Below, piece after piece: positions 52,001-60,989 of a DNA stretch of 64,000 nt. This stretch comes from Lentisphaeria bacterium (lineage in GTDB: Bacteria > Verrucomicrobiota > Lentisphaeria > Victivallales > UBA1829): positions 62,001 to 126,000 of the forward strand of contig JAFTIQ010000034.1 in assembly GCA_017456805.1 (NCBI GenBank), written 5' to 3'. The number at the start of each line of letters is the position of its first letter. Position 1 is the stretch's first letter. The notes under the pieces are model-generated. The model made no database searches, was not told the origin of the DNA, and saw only the letters and a program-made list of their open reading frames with translations. The translations under genes and the position numbers were made by a program.

Positions 52001-52966
52001 TCAATCCATATATTTTGCTGCATCAGCTGCAAATTGTTTTTGAACGGGGAAATTTTCATCCGTCAGAGAATCAAGGAAATATTTCAACAGATCGCTCTGC
52101 TGACCGGTAAGATTGGAGGGGATCTCCACCTTCAGTTTCACAAGCTGATCTCCCTGAGGCTTCGTTTTTGTCCCGGGAAATCCGCTGTTCCGGATCCGCA
52201 AAACCTTTCCGGACTGAGAACCGGCGGGGACTTTCATCCGGACTTTTCCGTTCATAGAGGGGACTTCCACGATTCCGCCGTTCACAGCAGTTGCAAGAGA
52301 AATGGGAAGTTCACAGATAAGATTCTGCTCCTCTCTGGTAAAGACCGGGCTGGGTTTCACTTTGATGGTCACAAAGAGATCTCCGGGAGCTCCGCCTCTG
52401 GGACTTGCTCCGCCGGCGCCGGCAACCCGGACTTTCTGTCCATCCCGGATCCCCGCAGGAATCCGGATCGTCAATTCCCGATCTGTGCGGAACTGTTTCT
52501 CCACACCATGAAACGCTTCCTCAAAGGAAACAGAAAGCTCTGTCTGCATATCTGCCCCTTTTGCCGGACGCCCGCCGTTGAAGAGATCCTCAAAATTGAA
52601 CGATGCGCCCCCGGCTCCGCCGCCGAAGCCGCTGAATCCGCCGCGGGCTCCGCCATTGAATCCGCCGAAAAATTGACTGAAAATATCTCTGGGATCATGG
52701 AATCCGCCCTGCCCTCCGAAGCCGCCGGCTCCGCCGCCGCGCTGGAAGAAATCAGAACCGAACTGATCATAATTTTTCCGTTTTTCCGGATCGCTCAGAA
52801 CTTCATAGGCGATAGAAACTTTCTTGAATTTCTCTTCTGCCTGCTTGTTCCCGGGGTTCCGGTCCGGATGATACTTGATCGCCAATTTCCGGTATGCTTT
52901 CTTGATCTCCTCATCCGTTGCGGACTTGGAAACGCCAAGGGTTGCATAATAATCTTCGTTTGCCAT
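52001..52966 (-). CDS. DnaJ-family co-chaperone of CbpA type
   Basis: A 321-residue J protein: J domain at 1-70 ([19 protein letters not shown] in YHPDRNPG), Gly/Phe-rich region at 75-130, then two beta C-terminal domains. The four-Cys zinc-finger region of true DnaJ is absent, so it belongs to the CbpA-like class. It would stimulate DnaK, which is not in the window. It lies between grpE and smpB, in an operon-like run with clpB, grpE and smpB. Confidence 0.93.
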   Translation of the reverse strand: MANEDYYATLGVSKSATDEEIKKAYRKLAIKYHPDRNPGNKQAEEKFKKVSIAYEVLSDPEKRKNYDQFGSDFFQRGGGAGGFGGQGGFHDPRDIFSQFFGGFNGGARGGFSGFGGGAGGASFNFEDLFNGGRPAKGADMQTELSVSFEEAFHGVEKQFRTDRELTIRIPAGIRDGQKVRVAGAGGASPRGGAPGDLFVTIKVKPSPVFTREEQNLICELPISLATAVNGGIVEVPSMNGKVRMKVPAGSQSGKVLRIRNSGFPGTKTKPQGDQLVKLKVEIPSNLTGQQSDLLKYFLDSLTDENFPVQKQFAADAAKYMD

Positions 52967-52993
52967 AATTCACCTGTCCTTTCGGGAACCGGC

Positions 52994-53596
52994 TCATTCC
53001 TTGCCGGCTTCTTCCGGTTTCCCGGAACTGACAACCACCATTGCAGGTTTCAGCAGACGGGAACCGGTTTTATAACCGCAGTTCCACTGACGGATCACTT
53101 TTCCGGCAGGCACAGTATCGGAAGCTTCCTGGGAAACTGCCTCATGAAGATTGGGGTCAAAATCCTGTCCGACAGCATCGATACATTCCACACCGAGTTC
53201 CTGGAACGCCCTGTCAAACTCGCTGCGGATCATCTTCATTCCATCCAGCAGCATCTTCAGATTGTCAGACTGTTCGGAAGCTTTGACCGCCATGCCGAAA
53301 TGATCAAACACCTGAAGGAAGGGGGTAATGGTATCCGCCATGGTATTGTACCGGGTGGACTCCATATCCTTCATGCAGCGTTTCCGCAAATTTTCCATAT
53401 CGGCAAGCAGAAGAAGATATTTCTTCTCGGAGGCTTCCAATTTCAAACGGGCTTCTTCCAGCAGCATTTCAGGAGTGGGAGGAGTTGTTTCCTTCTGTTC
53501 CGCCTGTGCGGTTTCTCCGACAGGTTCCTGAGCAGTTTCTTCTGCAGAAACTGTCTGTTCTGCCGCGGGCTCTTCTTTCTTTTTGTTCTTGAACAT
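52994..53596 (-). CDS. grpE: Nucleotide exchange factor GrpE
   Basis: A 200-residue GrpE. An acidic/Glu-rich N-terminus (residues 1-50) is followed by the long coiled coil (YLLLLADMENLRKRCMKDME) and the C-terminal beta domain with PNLHEAVSQE and VIRQWNCGYKTGSRLLKPAMV in parts. It releases ADP from DnaK. ATG at 53596 has AAGGA upstream and a promoter 37 bases ahead. A 27-base gap separates it from the J protein downstream. Confidence 0.95.
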   Translation of the reverse strand: MFKNKKKEEPAAEQTVSAEETAQEPVGETAQAEQKETTPPTPEMLLEEARLKLEASEKKYLLLLADMENLRKRCMKDMESTRYNTMADTITPFLQVFDHFGMAVKASEQSDNLKMLLDGMKMIRSEFDRAFQELGVECIDAVGQDFDPNLHEAVSQEASDTVPAGKVIRQWNCGYKTGSRLLKPAMVVVSSGKPEEAGKE

Positions 53597-53632
53597 ATTT
53601 GTAAAAATCCTTCTGTTTTCAGTGATTCCGGT

Positions 53633-53661
53633 AATATACACTCTCAACAGGTATATTTCAA
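53633..53661 (-). promoter_or_regulatory. Promoter of grpE
   Basis: On the minus strand TTGAAA (53661-53656), 17 bases, TATATT (53638-53633), in the gap after clpB. I see no CIRCE element or other heat-shock operator. Confidence 0.65.
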
Positions 53662-53665
53662 CATG

Positions 53666-56263
53666 TTATACGCGCGAGAAATGCAATTCTTCCCCGGAAA
53701 CATCGATTTTCAGCGTTGTACCGGCAGGAAGATCTCCGGCAATCAACATTCTGGACACAGGAGTTTCCACTTCTTTGACAAGGGTCCGCTTCAGGGGACG
53801 TGCTCCGAATTCCGGATCATACCCCTTCCGGGAAAGCCATGCTTTTGCCTCAGAAGTCAACTCAAGTTTCACACCAAGTTCGCTCAGACGGAACGCAAAA
53901 TGCTTCATCTGGATCTCAAGGATCCGTTCAATATCAGCCTGTTTCAACGCCTGGAACATCAGAATCTCATCGATCCGGTTCAAAAATTCCGGACGGAAAT
54001 GGTTCTTGAGCAGAGAGAGCATGGTTTCCTTCAGACGGGTTTCATCTTGATTCTTCTTCCCCGCAGATTCCAGAAGAATATCGCTGCCGAGATTGCTGGT
54101 CATGATAATGATCGTGTTCTTGAAATTCACCGTTCTGCCGCGGGAATCTGTCAGCATCCCGTCATCCAGAATCTGAAGAAAGATATTGAACACATCATGA
54201 TGCGCTTTTTCGATCTCATCGAACAGAACGACGGAATAAGGTCTTCTGCGAACCGCCTCCGTCAACTGTCCGCCTTCGTCATACCCCACATATCCCGGAG
54301 GTGCGCCGACAAGACGGGAGACACTGTGTTTTTCCATATATTCGGACATGTCGATCCTCACGATGGCACGTTCATCATCAAACAGATCTTCCGCCAGCGC
54401 TTTTGCGAGTTCGGTTTTGCCCACACCTGTCGGACCGAGAAAGATGAACGAAGCAATGGGACGGTTGGGATCTTTCAATCCGGATCTGGCACGCAGGACT
54501 GCATCGGATACAGCATCCACGGCTTCATCCTGACCGACCACGCGCTCATGAAGTTTATCCGGAAGCATCAGCAGTTTTTCCCGTTCGCCCTGAACCAGCT
54601 TGCTGACAGGGATCTTTGTCCACCGGGAGACGATTTCTGCGATATCCTCATCGGAGACCTCTTCTTTTGCCATCCGGGAGATCTTGTCGGAATGGAGTTT
54701 TGTTTCCATTTCGCTGATCTGACGTTCCAATGCAGGGATCACGCCGTGTTTCAGTTCCGCCGCTTTGTTCAGATCATATTCCCGTTCAGCCTTAGCGAGA
54801 TTGTTTTTTGCCACTTCCAGATTTGCCCGCATATCCCGCAAATCCAGAATGGATTTTTTTTCAGCATCCCAGGCTGCTTTCATGGCATTGCATTGCTCTT
54901 TGACCTCAGCGAGATCTTTTTCCAGAGCTTTGCGCCGGGCAACGCTGGAGGGATCTGTCTCTTTCTTCAACGCAGCAAGTTCAATTTCCATCCGCATCTG
55001 CCGCCGGGAAGCTTCATCAATGGCTACCGGACAGGAGTCGATTTCCGTTCGCAGTTTTGCTGCGGCTTCATCCAGAAGGTCAATGGCTTTATCCGGCAGA
55101 AAACGGTCGGTAATGTATTTATCCGAAAGAGTCGCAGCTGCAACCAGTGCGGAATCTTTGATCTTGACCCCGTGATGAGTTTCATACCGTTCTTTCAGAC
55201 CGCGCAGGATGGAGATGGTATCTTCCACCCCGGGCTGAGGAACCAGAACAGATTGGAAACGCCGTTCCAATGCAGCATCTTTTTCAATATATTTCCGGTA
55301 TTCATCCAGCGTTGTTGCACCAATGCAGTGAAGTTCTCCGCGGGCAAGCATAGGTTTCAGAAGGTTTCCGGCATCCATTGCCCCTTCTCCGCCTGCGCCG
55401 GCTCCGACAACGGTATGCAGTTCATCAATGAATAGAATGATCCTTCCTTCAGAAGATGAGACTTCTTTCAGGACAGCTTTCAGGCGTTCTTCGAATTCGC
55501 CCCGGTATTTTGCCCCTGCGATCAATGCGCCCATATCGAGAGCGACAAGTTTTTTGTTTTTCAAACCTTCGGGCACATCGCCATCGGTGATCCGTCTTGC
55601 CAGACCTTCTACGATTGCAGTTTTTCCCACACCGGGTTCTCCGATGAGAACCGGATTGTTTTTGGTGCGCCGGGAGAGGATCTGAATGGTGCGCCGGATC
55701 TCCTCATCCCGTCCGATCACGGGATCAAGTTTTCCCTGAGCCGCCGCCAGAGTCAGATCGCGTCCGTATTTTTCCAATGCCTCATAAGCGGATTCCGGGG
55801 AATCATTGGTCACCCGCTGATTGCCGCGAATGGATTTCAATGCATTGAGCACACTGTTTTTATCAATGCCGAACCGGGAAAGAAGAGCCGTACAATTGCG
55901 GTCTTTTTCCAGAATGGCAAGAAGCAGATGTTCCACACTGATATATTCATCTTTCATGTGTTCTGCAATTTTTGCTGCTTCGATCAGAACCTGATTGAAA
56001 TCCCGGGAAGGATAAGGATTCTGTGCGCTTTCACCGGAAACGGAAGGAAGTTTTGCGATTTCCTGTTCCAGAGCCAGAGCCACAGGTCCCAGTTCCACAT
56101 TCATCCGTTTCAGAAGGGAGGGAACAAGACCATCTTCCTGCATCACCAGTGCGCTCAGCAAATGTACCGGACGGATTTCTGCATTCCCCCGTTCTGTTGC
56201 CATCCGCTGGGATGCGAGCATTGCTTCTTTTGATTTTGTTGTCAATTTTTCCATATCTGTCAT
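53666..56263 (-). CDS. clpB: ClpB disaggregase
   Basis: An 865-residue Hsp100. It has the N-domain (two Clp repeats, residues 1-150), the first AAA domain with Walker A GEPGVGKT, the coiled-coil middle domain (about 410-525) that distinguishes ClpB from ClpA/ClpC, and the second AAA domain with GPTGVGKT and the [17 protein letters not shown] pore loop. It extracts proteins from aggregates with DnaK. ATG at 56263 has AGGAGG 7 bases upstream; the longer frame adds 10 unlikely residues. A GGGCG/CGCCC hairpin lies in its short leader. Confidence 0.97.
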   Translation of the reverse strand: MTDMEKLTTKSKEAMLASQRMATERGNAEIRPVHLLSALVMQEDGLVPSLLKRMNVELGPVALALEQEIAKLPSVSGESAQNPYPSRDFNQVLIEAAKIAEHMKDEYISVEHLLLAILEKDRNCTALLSRFGIDKNSVLNALKSIRGNQRVTNDSPESAYEALEKYGRDLTLAAAQGKLDPVIGRDEEIRRTIQILSRRTKNNPVLIGEPGVGKTAIVEGLARRITDGDVPEGLKNKKLVALDMGALIAGAKYRGEFEERLKAVLKEVSSSEGRIILFIDELHTVVGAGAGGEGAMDAGNLLKPMLARGELHCIGATTLDEYRKYIEKDAALERRFQSVLVPQPGVEDTISILRGLKERYETHHGVKIKDSALVAAATLSDKYITDRFLPDKAIDLLDEAAAKLRTEIDSCPVAIDEASRRQMRMEIELAALKKETDPSSVARRKALEKDLAEVKEQCNAMKAAWDAEKKSILDLRDMRANLEVAKNNLAKAEREYDLNKAAELKHGVIPALERQISEMETKLHSDKISRMAKEEVSDEDIAEIVSRWTKIPVSKLVQGEREKLLMLPDKLHERVVGQDEAVDAVSDAVLRARSGLKDPNRPIASFIFLGPTGVGKTELAKALAEDLFDDERAIVRIDMSEYMEKHSVSRLVGAPPGYVGYDEGGQLTEAVRRRPYSVVLFDEIEKAHHDVFNIFLQILDDGMLTDSRGRTVNFKNTIIIMTSNLGSDILLESAGKKNQDETRLKETMLSLLKNHFRPEFLNRIDEILMFQALKQADIERILEIQMKHFAFRLSELGVKLELTSEAKAWLSRKGYDPEFGARPLKRTLVKEVETPVSRMLIAGDLPAGTTLKIDVSGEELHFSRV

Positions 56264-56317
56264 AATATGCCTCCTGATTCCGGGCGGTGTCACGCCCTGT
56301 TCTGTTTTTTTTGCGTC

Positions 56318-56346
56318 ATCTTAACATTCAGCAAGAACCTTGCCAA
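56318..56346 (-). promoter_or_regulatory. Candidate promoter of clpB
   Basis: On the minus strand TTGGCA (56346-56341), 17 bases, TAAGAT (56323-56318). It differs from the TATnTT form of other promoters in the window, as might be expected of a gene under separate control. Confidence 0.45.
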
Positions 56347-56414
56347 CTTTTCCGCAAACAGAATACGGGTTCCTCATTGAGACATTTTGACACACCGGAA
56401 GGCAAAATGTTTCA

Positions 56415-56655
56415 GGGCTGTTGCAAAAACTGAAATTTGAAAGCACATTTTCGTACGGAGAAAACGGAGTGTACTGAGTGTACGGAGGCATTTTTGGTTA
56501 TTACCGACCAATTTCTCAAAAGAAATAAAAATTTTTCTCTTGGGTAACGGTTGTTTAATTACCAAACCACCTCCGTAATCTCTGTAAACTCCGTTCACTC
56601 TGTTCAAAAGACTCAATTAAAATGCGTTTTCTGTATGCAGGTTTTGCAACAGCCC
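56415..56655. repeat. Palindromic intergenic element of 241 bases with terminal inverted repeats (MITE-like)
   Basis: The ends are GGGCTGTTGCAAAAACTG (56415-56432) and CAGGTTTTGCAACAGCCC (56638-56655), inverse complements with one mismatch. Inside, a block of ACGGAG/ACTGAG 9-base units on the left (56454-56490) pairs imperfectly with CCTCCGTAATCTC and onward on the right. The whole can fold into one long hairpin. It sits between clpB and the nitroreductase gene, where the roughly 420-base gap has no supported gene. Confidence 0.75.
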
Positions 56656-56686
56656 CTATGATATTTATGAAAAATATTGTTCGCCC

Positions 56687-57265
56687 TCAAAGAAATCTTG
56701 TAACAGCTTCGACCGTGTACTTCGGAACATGAAGGACATCCGTCTCATCCAGATAATATTTGGGATCGCCATTTTCATTGATCCGTTCCAGAACCGGAGA
56801 TTCATCCGGAACCCCAAAGGCGACCACATATAAAGCTGTCTGATCTTCCGGCTGGGCAATCGTCTTTTCCAGAATTTCCCGGTTGAAAGAACCGATCCAG
56901 CATCCGCCAAGACCAAGTTCGACAGCCGTCAGGAGCATATTTTCAATTGCAGCTCCCGCATCTGCATAGGTGTGCGGAGAAATCTCAGCTCCGGCTCTGG
57001 CTGCTGATACTACAATAAAGAGTGTCGGAGAAGAAACGCCTCTCAACGGAATACGCTTCGGATGAACATAACCGGCCCACGCCGTGTTATTGAAGACTTC
57101 CTGCAATTTTTCCGGAGAGGAAACGACGCAATAACGGAGGATTTGTCCATTCCGGGCGGAAGGTGCCACCAATGCGGCATCCAGCAATGCCTTGGTCTGC
57201 TCCTGTGTCACAGGAGTCTGTTTGAATCTGCGAATACTTCTTCTGCCAAAAATGAGATCATTCAT
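56687..57265 (-). CDS. Nitroreductase-family FMN oxidoreductase
   Basis: A 192-residue flavoprotein. RRSIRRFKQTPVTQEQ at the start and ALVAPSARNGQ make the phosphate-binding part of the FMN site; ADAGAAIENMLLTAVELGLGG is the typical central helix and CWIGSF follows. It transfers electrons from NAD(P)H to an unknown acceptor. It ends a minus-strand run with DUF177, coaD and the polyprenyl synthase, 12 bases after DUF177. Confidence 0.92.
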   Translation of the reverse strand: MNDLIFGRRSIRRFKQTPVTQEQTKALLDAALVAPSARNGQILRYCVVSSPEKLQEVFNNTAWAGYVHPKRIPLRGVSSPTLFIVVSAARAGAEISPHTYADAGAAIENMLLTAVELGLGGCWIGSFNREILEKTIAQPEDQTALYVVAFGVPDESPVLERINENGDPKYYLDETDVLHVPKYTVEAVTRFL

Positions 57266-57277
57266 AGGGTGCTCCTT

Positions 57278-57772
57278 TCAAAATTTCAAAGCGGAGAGGG
57301 CATCCCAGGGAGAAGGTTCATCGGGATTCTCCGGCTGATCTTTTGTTTTTTTCTTTTTCTTCCCGCAAGTGCATTTTTCCGTATTGAGATTTGCACCGCA
57401 TCCGGTACAGATCCCTTTGCAATCCGGCGAACATTTGAATACCAGCGGCAATGCCAGAAGAAGATCCTCCCGGATATCATCGGTAATATTGATCTCCTGA
57501 CCTTCCGCCTTTTCATACAAATGACAAACATCTTTCACCGCAAGTTCCATGGAAAAATGTTCCAGACAGCGTCCACATTCAGCAATCACAGCAAGTTTTG
57601 CCGTTCCGGTCACAAGCAGATCCATGCCTGTCATTGTGGCATAAAGATCATAATGGATCTTGCCATTGGTGGTCAATCCGGATTCTCTGGTCAGTTCAAG
57701 AATAGCAGAATCTTCCGTTCCCTTGACAGGCATCGGGAGATCTCCGATGTGATTTGTGTTGATCTTGATCAT
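57278..57772 (-). CDS. DUF177 (YceD-like) protein with zinc-binding Cys cluster
   Basis: A 164-residue DUF177 protein. The family core DLLLALPLVFKCSPDCKGIC leads to CTGCGANLN and CTCG, a Cys cluster that probably binds zinc. YceD/DUF177 proteins act in 23S rRNA accumulation and normally precede rpmF (ribosomal protein L32); here the nitroreductase gene follows instead, so rpmF is elsewhere. The ATG at 57772 overlaps the coaD stop by four bases. The Lys/Lys-rich segment after the last Cys (KKKKKTKDQ) may touch RNA. Confidence 0.85.
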   Translation of the reverse strand: MIKINTNHIGDLPMPVKGTEDSAILELTRESGLTTNGKIHYDLYATMTGMDLLVTGTAKLAVIAECGRCLEHFSMELAVKDVCHLYEKAEGQEINITDDIREDLLLALPLVFKCSPDCKGICTGCGANLNTEKCTCGKKKKKTKDQPENPDEPSPWDALSALKF

Positions 57773-58257
57773 TGTTTCATTCCTGCAAATTTCTGCTGCA
57801 TCGCCCGTTCCACACAGGGCGGAACAAAGTTCCCGATGCTTCCGCCGCATTTGGCGATTTCCTTGATCAAACGGGAACTGACAAAGGAGTATTCAGGGCT
57901 GGGCATCATGAAAAGGGTTTCGCAATTCGGATTCAATTCCCGGTTCATCAATGCCATCTGGAATTCATATTCAAAGTCAGAAACCGCCCGGAGACCACGG
58001 ATCACAGCTGAAGCCTGAAACACTTTCAGAGAATCCACCATCAAGCCTTCAAAGGTGGAAACCTCAACATTGCTCAGATCTTTGCATGACTCGCGGATCA
58101 AAGCGATCCGTTCCTCCGTGGTAAACAGAGCATTTTTTTCGGAATTATGCGCAGCAGCCACCACCACGCGGTCAAAAATCGCACTGGCACGGCGGATCAC
58201 ATCTATATGTCCATTGGTCACGGGATCAAAACTTCCCGGATACAGAACTGTTCTCAT
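57769..58257 (-). CDS. coaD: Phosphopantetheine adenylyltransferase
   Basis: A 162-residue CoaD of usual length. The nucleotidyltransferase motif LYPGSFDPVTNGHIDVIRRA (T/HxGH) is at the start, followed by VIRGLRAVSDFEYEFQMALM and the SSRLIKEIAK segment. It makes dephospho-CoA from phosphopantetheine and ATP. It lies 14 bases after the polyprenyl synthase gene and overlaps DUF177. Confidence 0.96.
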   Translation of the reverse strand: MRTVLYPGSFDPVTNGHIDVIRRASAIFDRVVVAAAHNSEKNALFTTEERIALIRESCKDLSNVEVSTFEGLMVDSLKVFQASAVIRGLRAVSDFEYEFQMALMNRELNPNCETLFMMPSPEYSFVSSRLIKEIAKCGGSIGNFVPPCVERAMQQKFAGMKQ

Positions 58258-58271
58258 TTCTTATCTCCTGT

Positions 58272-59348
58272 TCAAACGTTTCTGCCAAGCAGATAGACCG
58301 CTAAATCTTCCAGAAGATCACGGTAATGATTCTTCGGCAGAGTATGTAATTTTTTCATTGCTTCCATGGAAACAGCATTGGCTTCTTCTGTCACAGCCTG
58401 CCGCGCACCGCAGGAATCCAGAAGAGAACGAACCATCTCCACATCATCCGGTGATGGTGTCTTCCCCCGCAGAGAAAGCAGTTTCTCTCTTCCGGAACCA
58501 TCCAGACGGGCAAAGGCTTCCATCGCAAGAATCGTCGGTTTGCCCTCCCGGAAATCAGAACAGAGGGGCTTCCCGAATGATTTCTCGTTTCCATAAACTC
58601 CCAGCAGATCATCACACAGCTGGAACGCATAACCGACCAGACGGGCATAATCTGCAACGGCTTCCACCATAGGATGCTTGTGATCTGCAGTATTCAATCC
58701 GATCATCGCCCCGGATGCCGCACTGTAAGCAAGCAGGATCCCGGTTTTTCCATCAATCATGTGAGCCGCTTCATTCCGGGATGGCAATTCAGAACGATAT
58801 TCAAATTCCACATCCAGAGCCTCACCGGAAATCAAACCGCGGTTCAAAAACGTCTGCATCCGAACCGCAAGCGCATACGCCGTTTCCACGGAAACATTCT
58901 TTCCCGCACTGCGCAAAAGAAGATCCATCGCCCAGGATTGCTGAACATCTCCGGCAAGAATCGCAAAATCTGTCCCGTATTTCACCGCAGAACTGTGATC
59001 CAGCGCAAAGCGTTCTTTGCCGTATTCCCGCAATTCAACATGGGAAGTCGGAACCCCGCGCCGGAATTCATCACAGTCAATGATATCATCATGAACAAGG
59101 GTCCAGTTATGATAAACCTCAACAGCCGCCGCAGCTGACAACGCATCCTCCGGATTTCCGCCGACAGCTCCGCAGCTCCACAGGAGCAGTGCCGGACGCA
59201 GCCGTTTTCCCCCCCGGCAGGGATAAGATCTTACCGCGTTCTTCAATGCTTCCGGTTCAATTGCTTCCGGAAACTGATCTTCCCGGATCAGAGTATCAAT
59301 CTGCCCACATACCTTCGCAAGTTCATTTTTTAATTGAGAATTCATCAT
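58272..59348 (-). CDS. Polyprenyl synthetase (farnesyl/geranylgeranyl diphosphate synthase type)
   Basis: A 358-residue trans-prenyltransferase. RGGKRLRPALLL binds IPP; the first Asp-rich motif is LVHDDIIDCDEFRRG (DDxxD with an insertion of two residues, as in the bacterial longer type) and the second is QLCDDLLGVYG. Chain length cannot be fixed. ATG at 59348 follows AAGGAAGA; the next codon is also ATG. It is divergent from aroE with about 80 bases between. Confidence 0.9.
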   Translation of the reverse strand: MMNSQLKNELAKVCGQIDTLIREDQFPEAIEPEALKNAVRSYPCRGGKRLRPALLLWSCGAVGGNPEDALSAAAAVEVYHNWTLVHDDIIDCDEFRRGVPTSHVELREYGKERFALDHSSAVKYGTDFAILAGDVQQSWAMDLLLRSAGKNVSVETAYALAVRMQTFLNRGLISGEALDVEFEYRSELPSRNEAAHMIDGKTGILLAYSAASGAMIGLNTADHKHPMVEAVADYARLVGYAFQLCDDLLGVYGNEKSFGKPLCSDFREGKPTILAMEAFARLDGSGREKLLSLRGKTPSPDDVEMVRSLLDSCGARQAVTEEANAVSMEAMKKLHTLPKNHYRDLLEDLAVYLLGRNV

Positions 59349-59355
59349 TTCTTCC

Positions 59356-59384
59356 TTGATTTTTTCACATTTGCCGTGTATTAT
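59356..59384 (+). promoter_or_regulatory. Promoter of aroE
   Basis: TTGATT (59356-59361), 17 bases ending GTG, TATTAT (59379-59384); the ATG at 59430 has AGGAG 7 bases upstream. Confidence 0.6.
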
Positions 59385-59429
59385 TATATATCAGAAATGC
59401 AATTTTTTCAACTGTTCCAGGAGAAAATC

Positions 59430-60272
59430 ATGATAAAATTCGCAGTAATCGGCGATCCGATAGCTCACTCTCTTTCCCCCGCAATGCATAACGCAGCCCT
59501 CGAAGCCCTTGATTTACAAGGAAATTATGAAGCTGTAAGAGTCCCCCTTGAGGAACTCCCCGACTTCGCGGATTACGCCAGAAAAAATCTGAACGGATTC
59601 AATATCACCGTCCCCCATAAACAAAATATCATCCCCCTGCTCGATGAAATCACAGAAGCCGCCGCATTCGCCGACAGTGTGAATACCGTTACTGTCAAAG
59701 ACGGAAAACTTTATGGTGACAGCACCGATGGTTATGGTTTGGCAACTGCCTTGAACGAAGCATTCGGACTTTCTGTTCATGGTGCAAAGATTGTATTTAT
59801 CGGCTGCGGCGGAGCTGCTCATGCAGTTGCGACCTACTTTGCCATGCAGGGCGCTGCCCGTATCTCCATCCTCAACAGATCTGTGGAAAAAGCAAAAGGT
59901 CTTGCCGGAAAATTGAAAACAAAATATCCTGAAATGATTGCAGAGGCATTTTCCATCAGTGATCCGGAAATGATCAAAAAGGCGATGACCGGAGCGGATG
60001 TTGCCATTCAATGTACGAGTCTTGGATTGAAACCGGATGATCCTGCGCCGATCCCGCCGGAACTTCTGCCCGATGGGATTTGTTATTACGATACGATTTA
60101 CAAACGAACTGCCTTATACCAGGCAGCAGAAACCAAAGGTTTACGTTGTTCTGCGGGACTTGGGATGTTATTACATCAGGGAGCCCGTTCCTTAGAGATT
60201 TGGACAGGCAGAAAAGCCCCGATAGAAGTGATGCGGGAAGCCCTTGAAACAGCCAGCGGGAATCGTCGCTGA
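59430..60272 (+). CDS. aroE: Shikimate dehydrogenase
   Basis: A 280-residue AroE. IGDPIAHSLSPAMHNAAL binds shikimate, NGFNITVPHKQ contains the catalytic Lys, and DSTDGYGL the Asp; the NADP-binding loop is FIGCGGAAHAVATYF with NRSVEKA after it. It reduces dehydroshikimate. It is separated by about 53 kb from the aro operon and stands alone with its own promoter. The CDS ends 31 bases before a strong hairpin. Confidence 0.96.
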   Translation: MIKFAVIGDPIAHSLSPAMHNAALEALDLQGNYEAVRVPLEELPDFADYARKNLNGFNITVPHKQNIIPLLDEITEAAAFADSVNTVTVKDGKLYGDSTDGYGLATALNEAFGLSVHGAKIVFIGCGGAAHAVATYFAMQGAARISILNRSVEKAKGLAGKLKTKYPEMIAEAFSISDPEMIKKAMTGADVAIQCTSLGLKPDDPAPIPPELLPDGICYYDTIYKRTALYQAAETKGLRCSAGLGMLLHQGARSLEIWTGRKAPIEVMREALETASGNRR

Positions 60273-60303
60273 ATCCTGAGATTTTTTGAGTAGTTCGAGT
60301 AAA

Positions 60304-60333
60304 GGAAAATCTCTTCGCAAGAGAATTTTCTCC
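60304..60333 (+). terminator. Hairpin after aroE
   Basis: TCTCTT (60310-60315), loop CGC, AAGAGA (60319-60324), extended by AAAA/TTTT outside with one bulge. The T tract forms part of the stem and no further T run follows, so termination efficiency is uncertain. Confidence 0.5.
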
Positions 60334-60375
60334 TATAATAAAACGCCGGAAAATTCAAAAAAAATCAGTTTCATT

Positions 60376-60416
60376 CAAAGAGAGGACGTAAAAAGTCCAC
60401 TCTTTGGATATATATT
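60376..60416 (+). promoter_or_regulatory. Inverted repeat and -10 of the EVE-like/J/HIRAN operon
   Basis: CAAAGAG-A-GGAC (60376-60387), loop GTAAAAA, GTCC-A-CTCTTTG (60395-60406) is an 11-pair inverted repeat with a central A/A mismatch. TATATT follows at 60411-60416 and no -35 is present; the repeat covers the -35 position. The layout matches the site before the 33-codon ORF at 8.7 kb base for base in spacing. Confidence 0.7.
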
Positions 60417-60446
60417 AACAGCAGAAAACCGCAAAGGAGGTATTTT

Positions 60447-60986
60447 ATGAAAAAGAACTGTGTTATTCTCAAATGGAACCCGGCGATTTCTTCTTACAGC
60501 ATGATCCGTTTTCTGGAGGATATCATCGACAGGGAGAATCAGTCTGACTGGAGCATTTATGAGTATGAAAAGGTGAAAACCGGAGATCAATTCTTTATGC
60601 TGAAGGTCGGGGTCGGCACTTGCGGGATCGTGGCAGCGGGGGAGATCACCAGTGATCCGGAACAGGATGAAGATTGGAGCGGACGGGGACGGAAAGTTTA
60701 TTATTCCGATTATGCTTGCGAGCTGATGGTCAATCCTGATACGCTGCCCATCATAGAGAGCAGTATGCTGGAAGACAATATTCCAGGATTTGACTGGTAT
60801 GGCGGACATTCCGGTGCGGTACTGGAGGAGCAGCAGGCGGAAGTTCTGAACCGGATGTATCAGAAGTATCTGCAAGATCATGCCGCAATTTTTTCTGACC
60901 GGCTGGCTCTGATCCGGAAGCGGGAGATGTACAACGATCAGCTTTATATCGAACCGCGGCTTCTTGACGCGATTCAGGGAGAATAA
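60447..60986 (+). CDS. EVE-like (PUA-fold) domain protein
   Basis: A 179-residue protein with a strong ribosome site (AAAGGAGG). CVILKWNPAISSYSMIRFLE at the start, then DWSIYEYEKVKTGDQFFMLK, VGTCGIVAAGEITSDP, WSGRGRKVYYSDYACEL and IPGFDWYGGHSGAVLEEQQA make the pattern of EVE/PUA-like modules found at the N-terminus of some HNH or McrB-type nucleases (GDxxfLL, GIVG.G..). EVE domains recognise modified bases. Here the domain stands alone without a nuclease. It is the first gene of a three-gene operon with J-domain and HIRAN proteins, 3 bases before the next start. Family call is from memory of the pattern. Confidence 0.6.
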   Translation: MKKNCVILKWNPAISSYSMIRFLEDIIDRENQSDWSIYEYEKVKTGDQFFMLKVGVGTCGIVAAGEITSDPEQDEDWSGRGRKVYYSDYACELMVNPDTLPIIESSMLEDNIPGFDWYGGHSGAVLEEQQAEVLNRMYQKYLQDHAAIFSDRLALIRKREMYNDQLYIEPRLLDAIQGE

Positions 60987-60989
60987 AAG

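Noticed and set aside
51848..55435. Long open frame (about 1195 codons) on the plus strand
   Set aside because: It runs antisense to smpB, dnaJ, grpE and clpB, which are all unmistakable; its translation is low-complexity and rich in Phe, His and Arg as expected of a shadow frame caused by codon bias.
53597..56414. CIRCE-type heat-shock operator near grpE or clpB
   Set aside because: No TTAGCACTC/GAGTGCTAA-like inverted repeat is present in either upstream region.
56374..56616. 80-codon minus-strand frame before clpB
   Set aside because: It lies inside the palindromic intergenic element and is open only because of its repeats.
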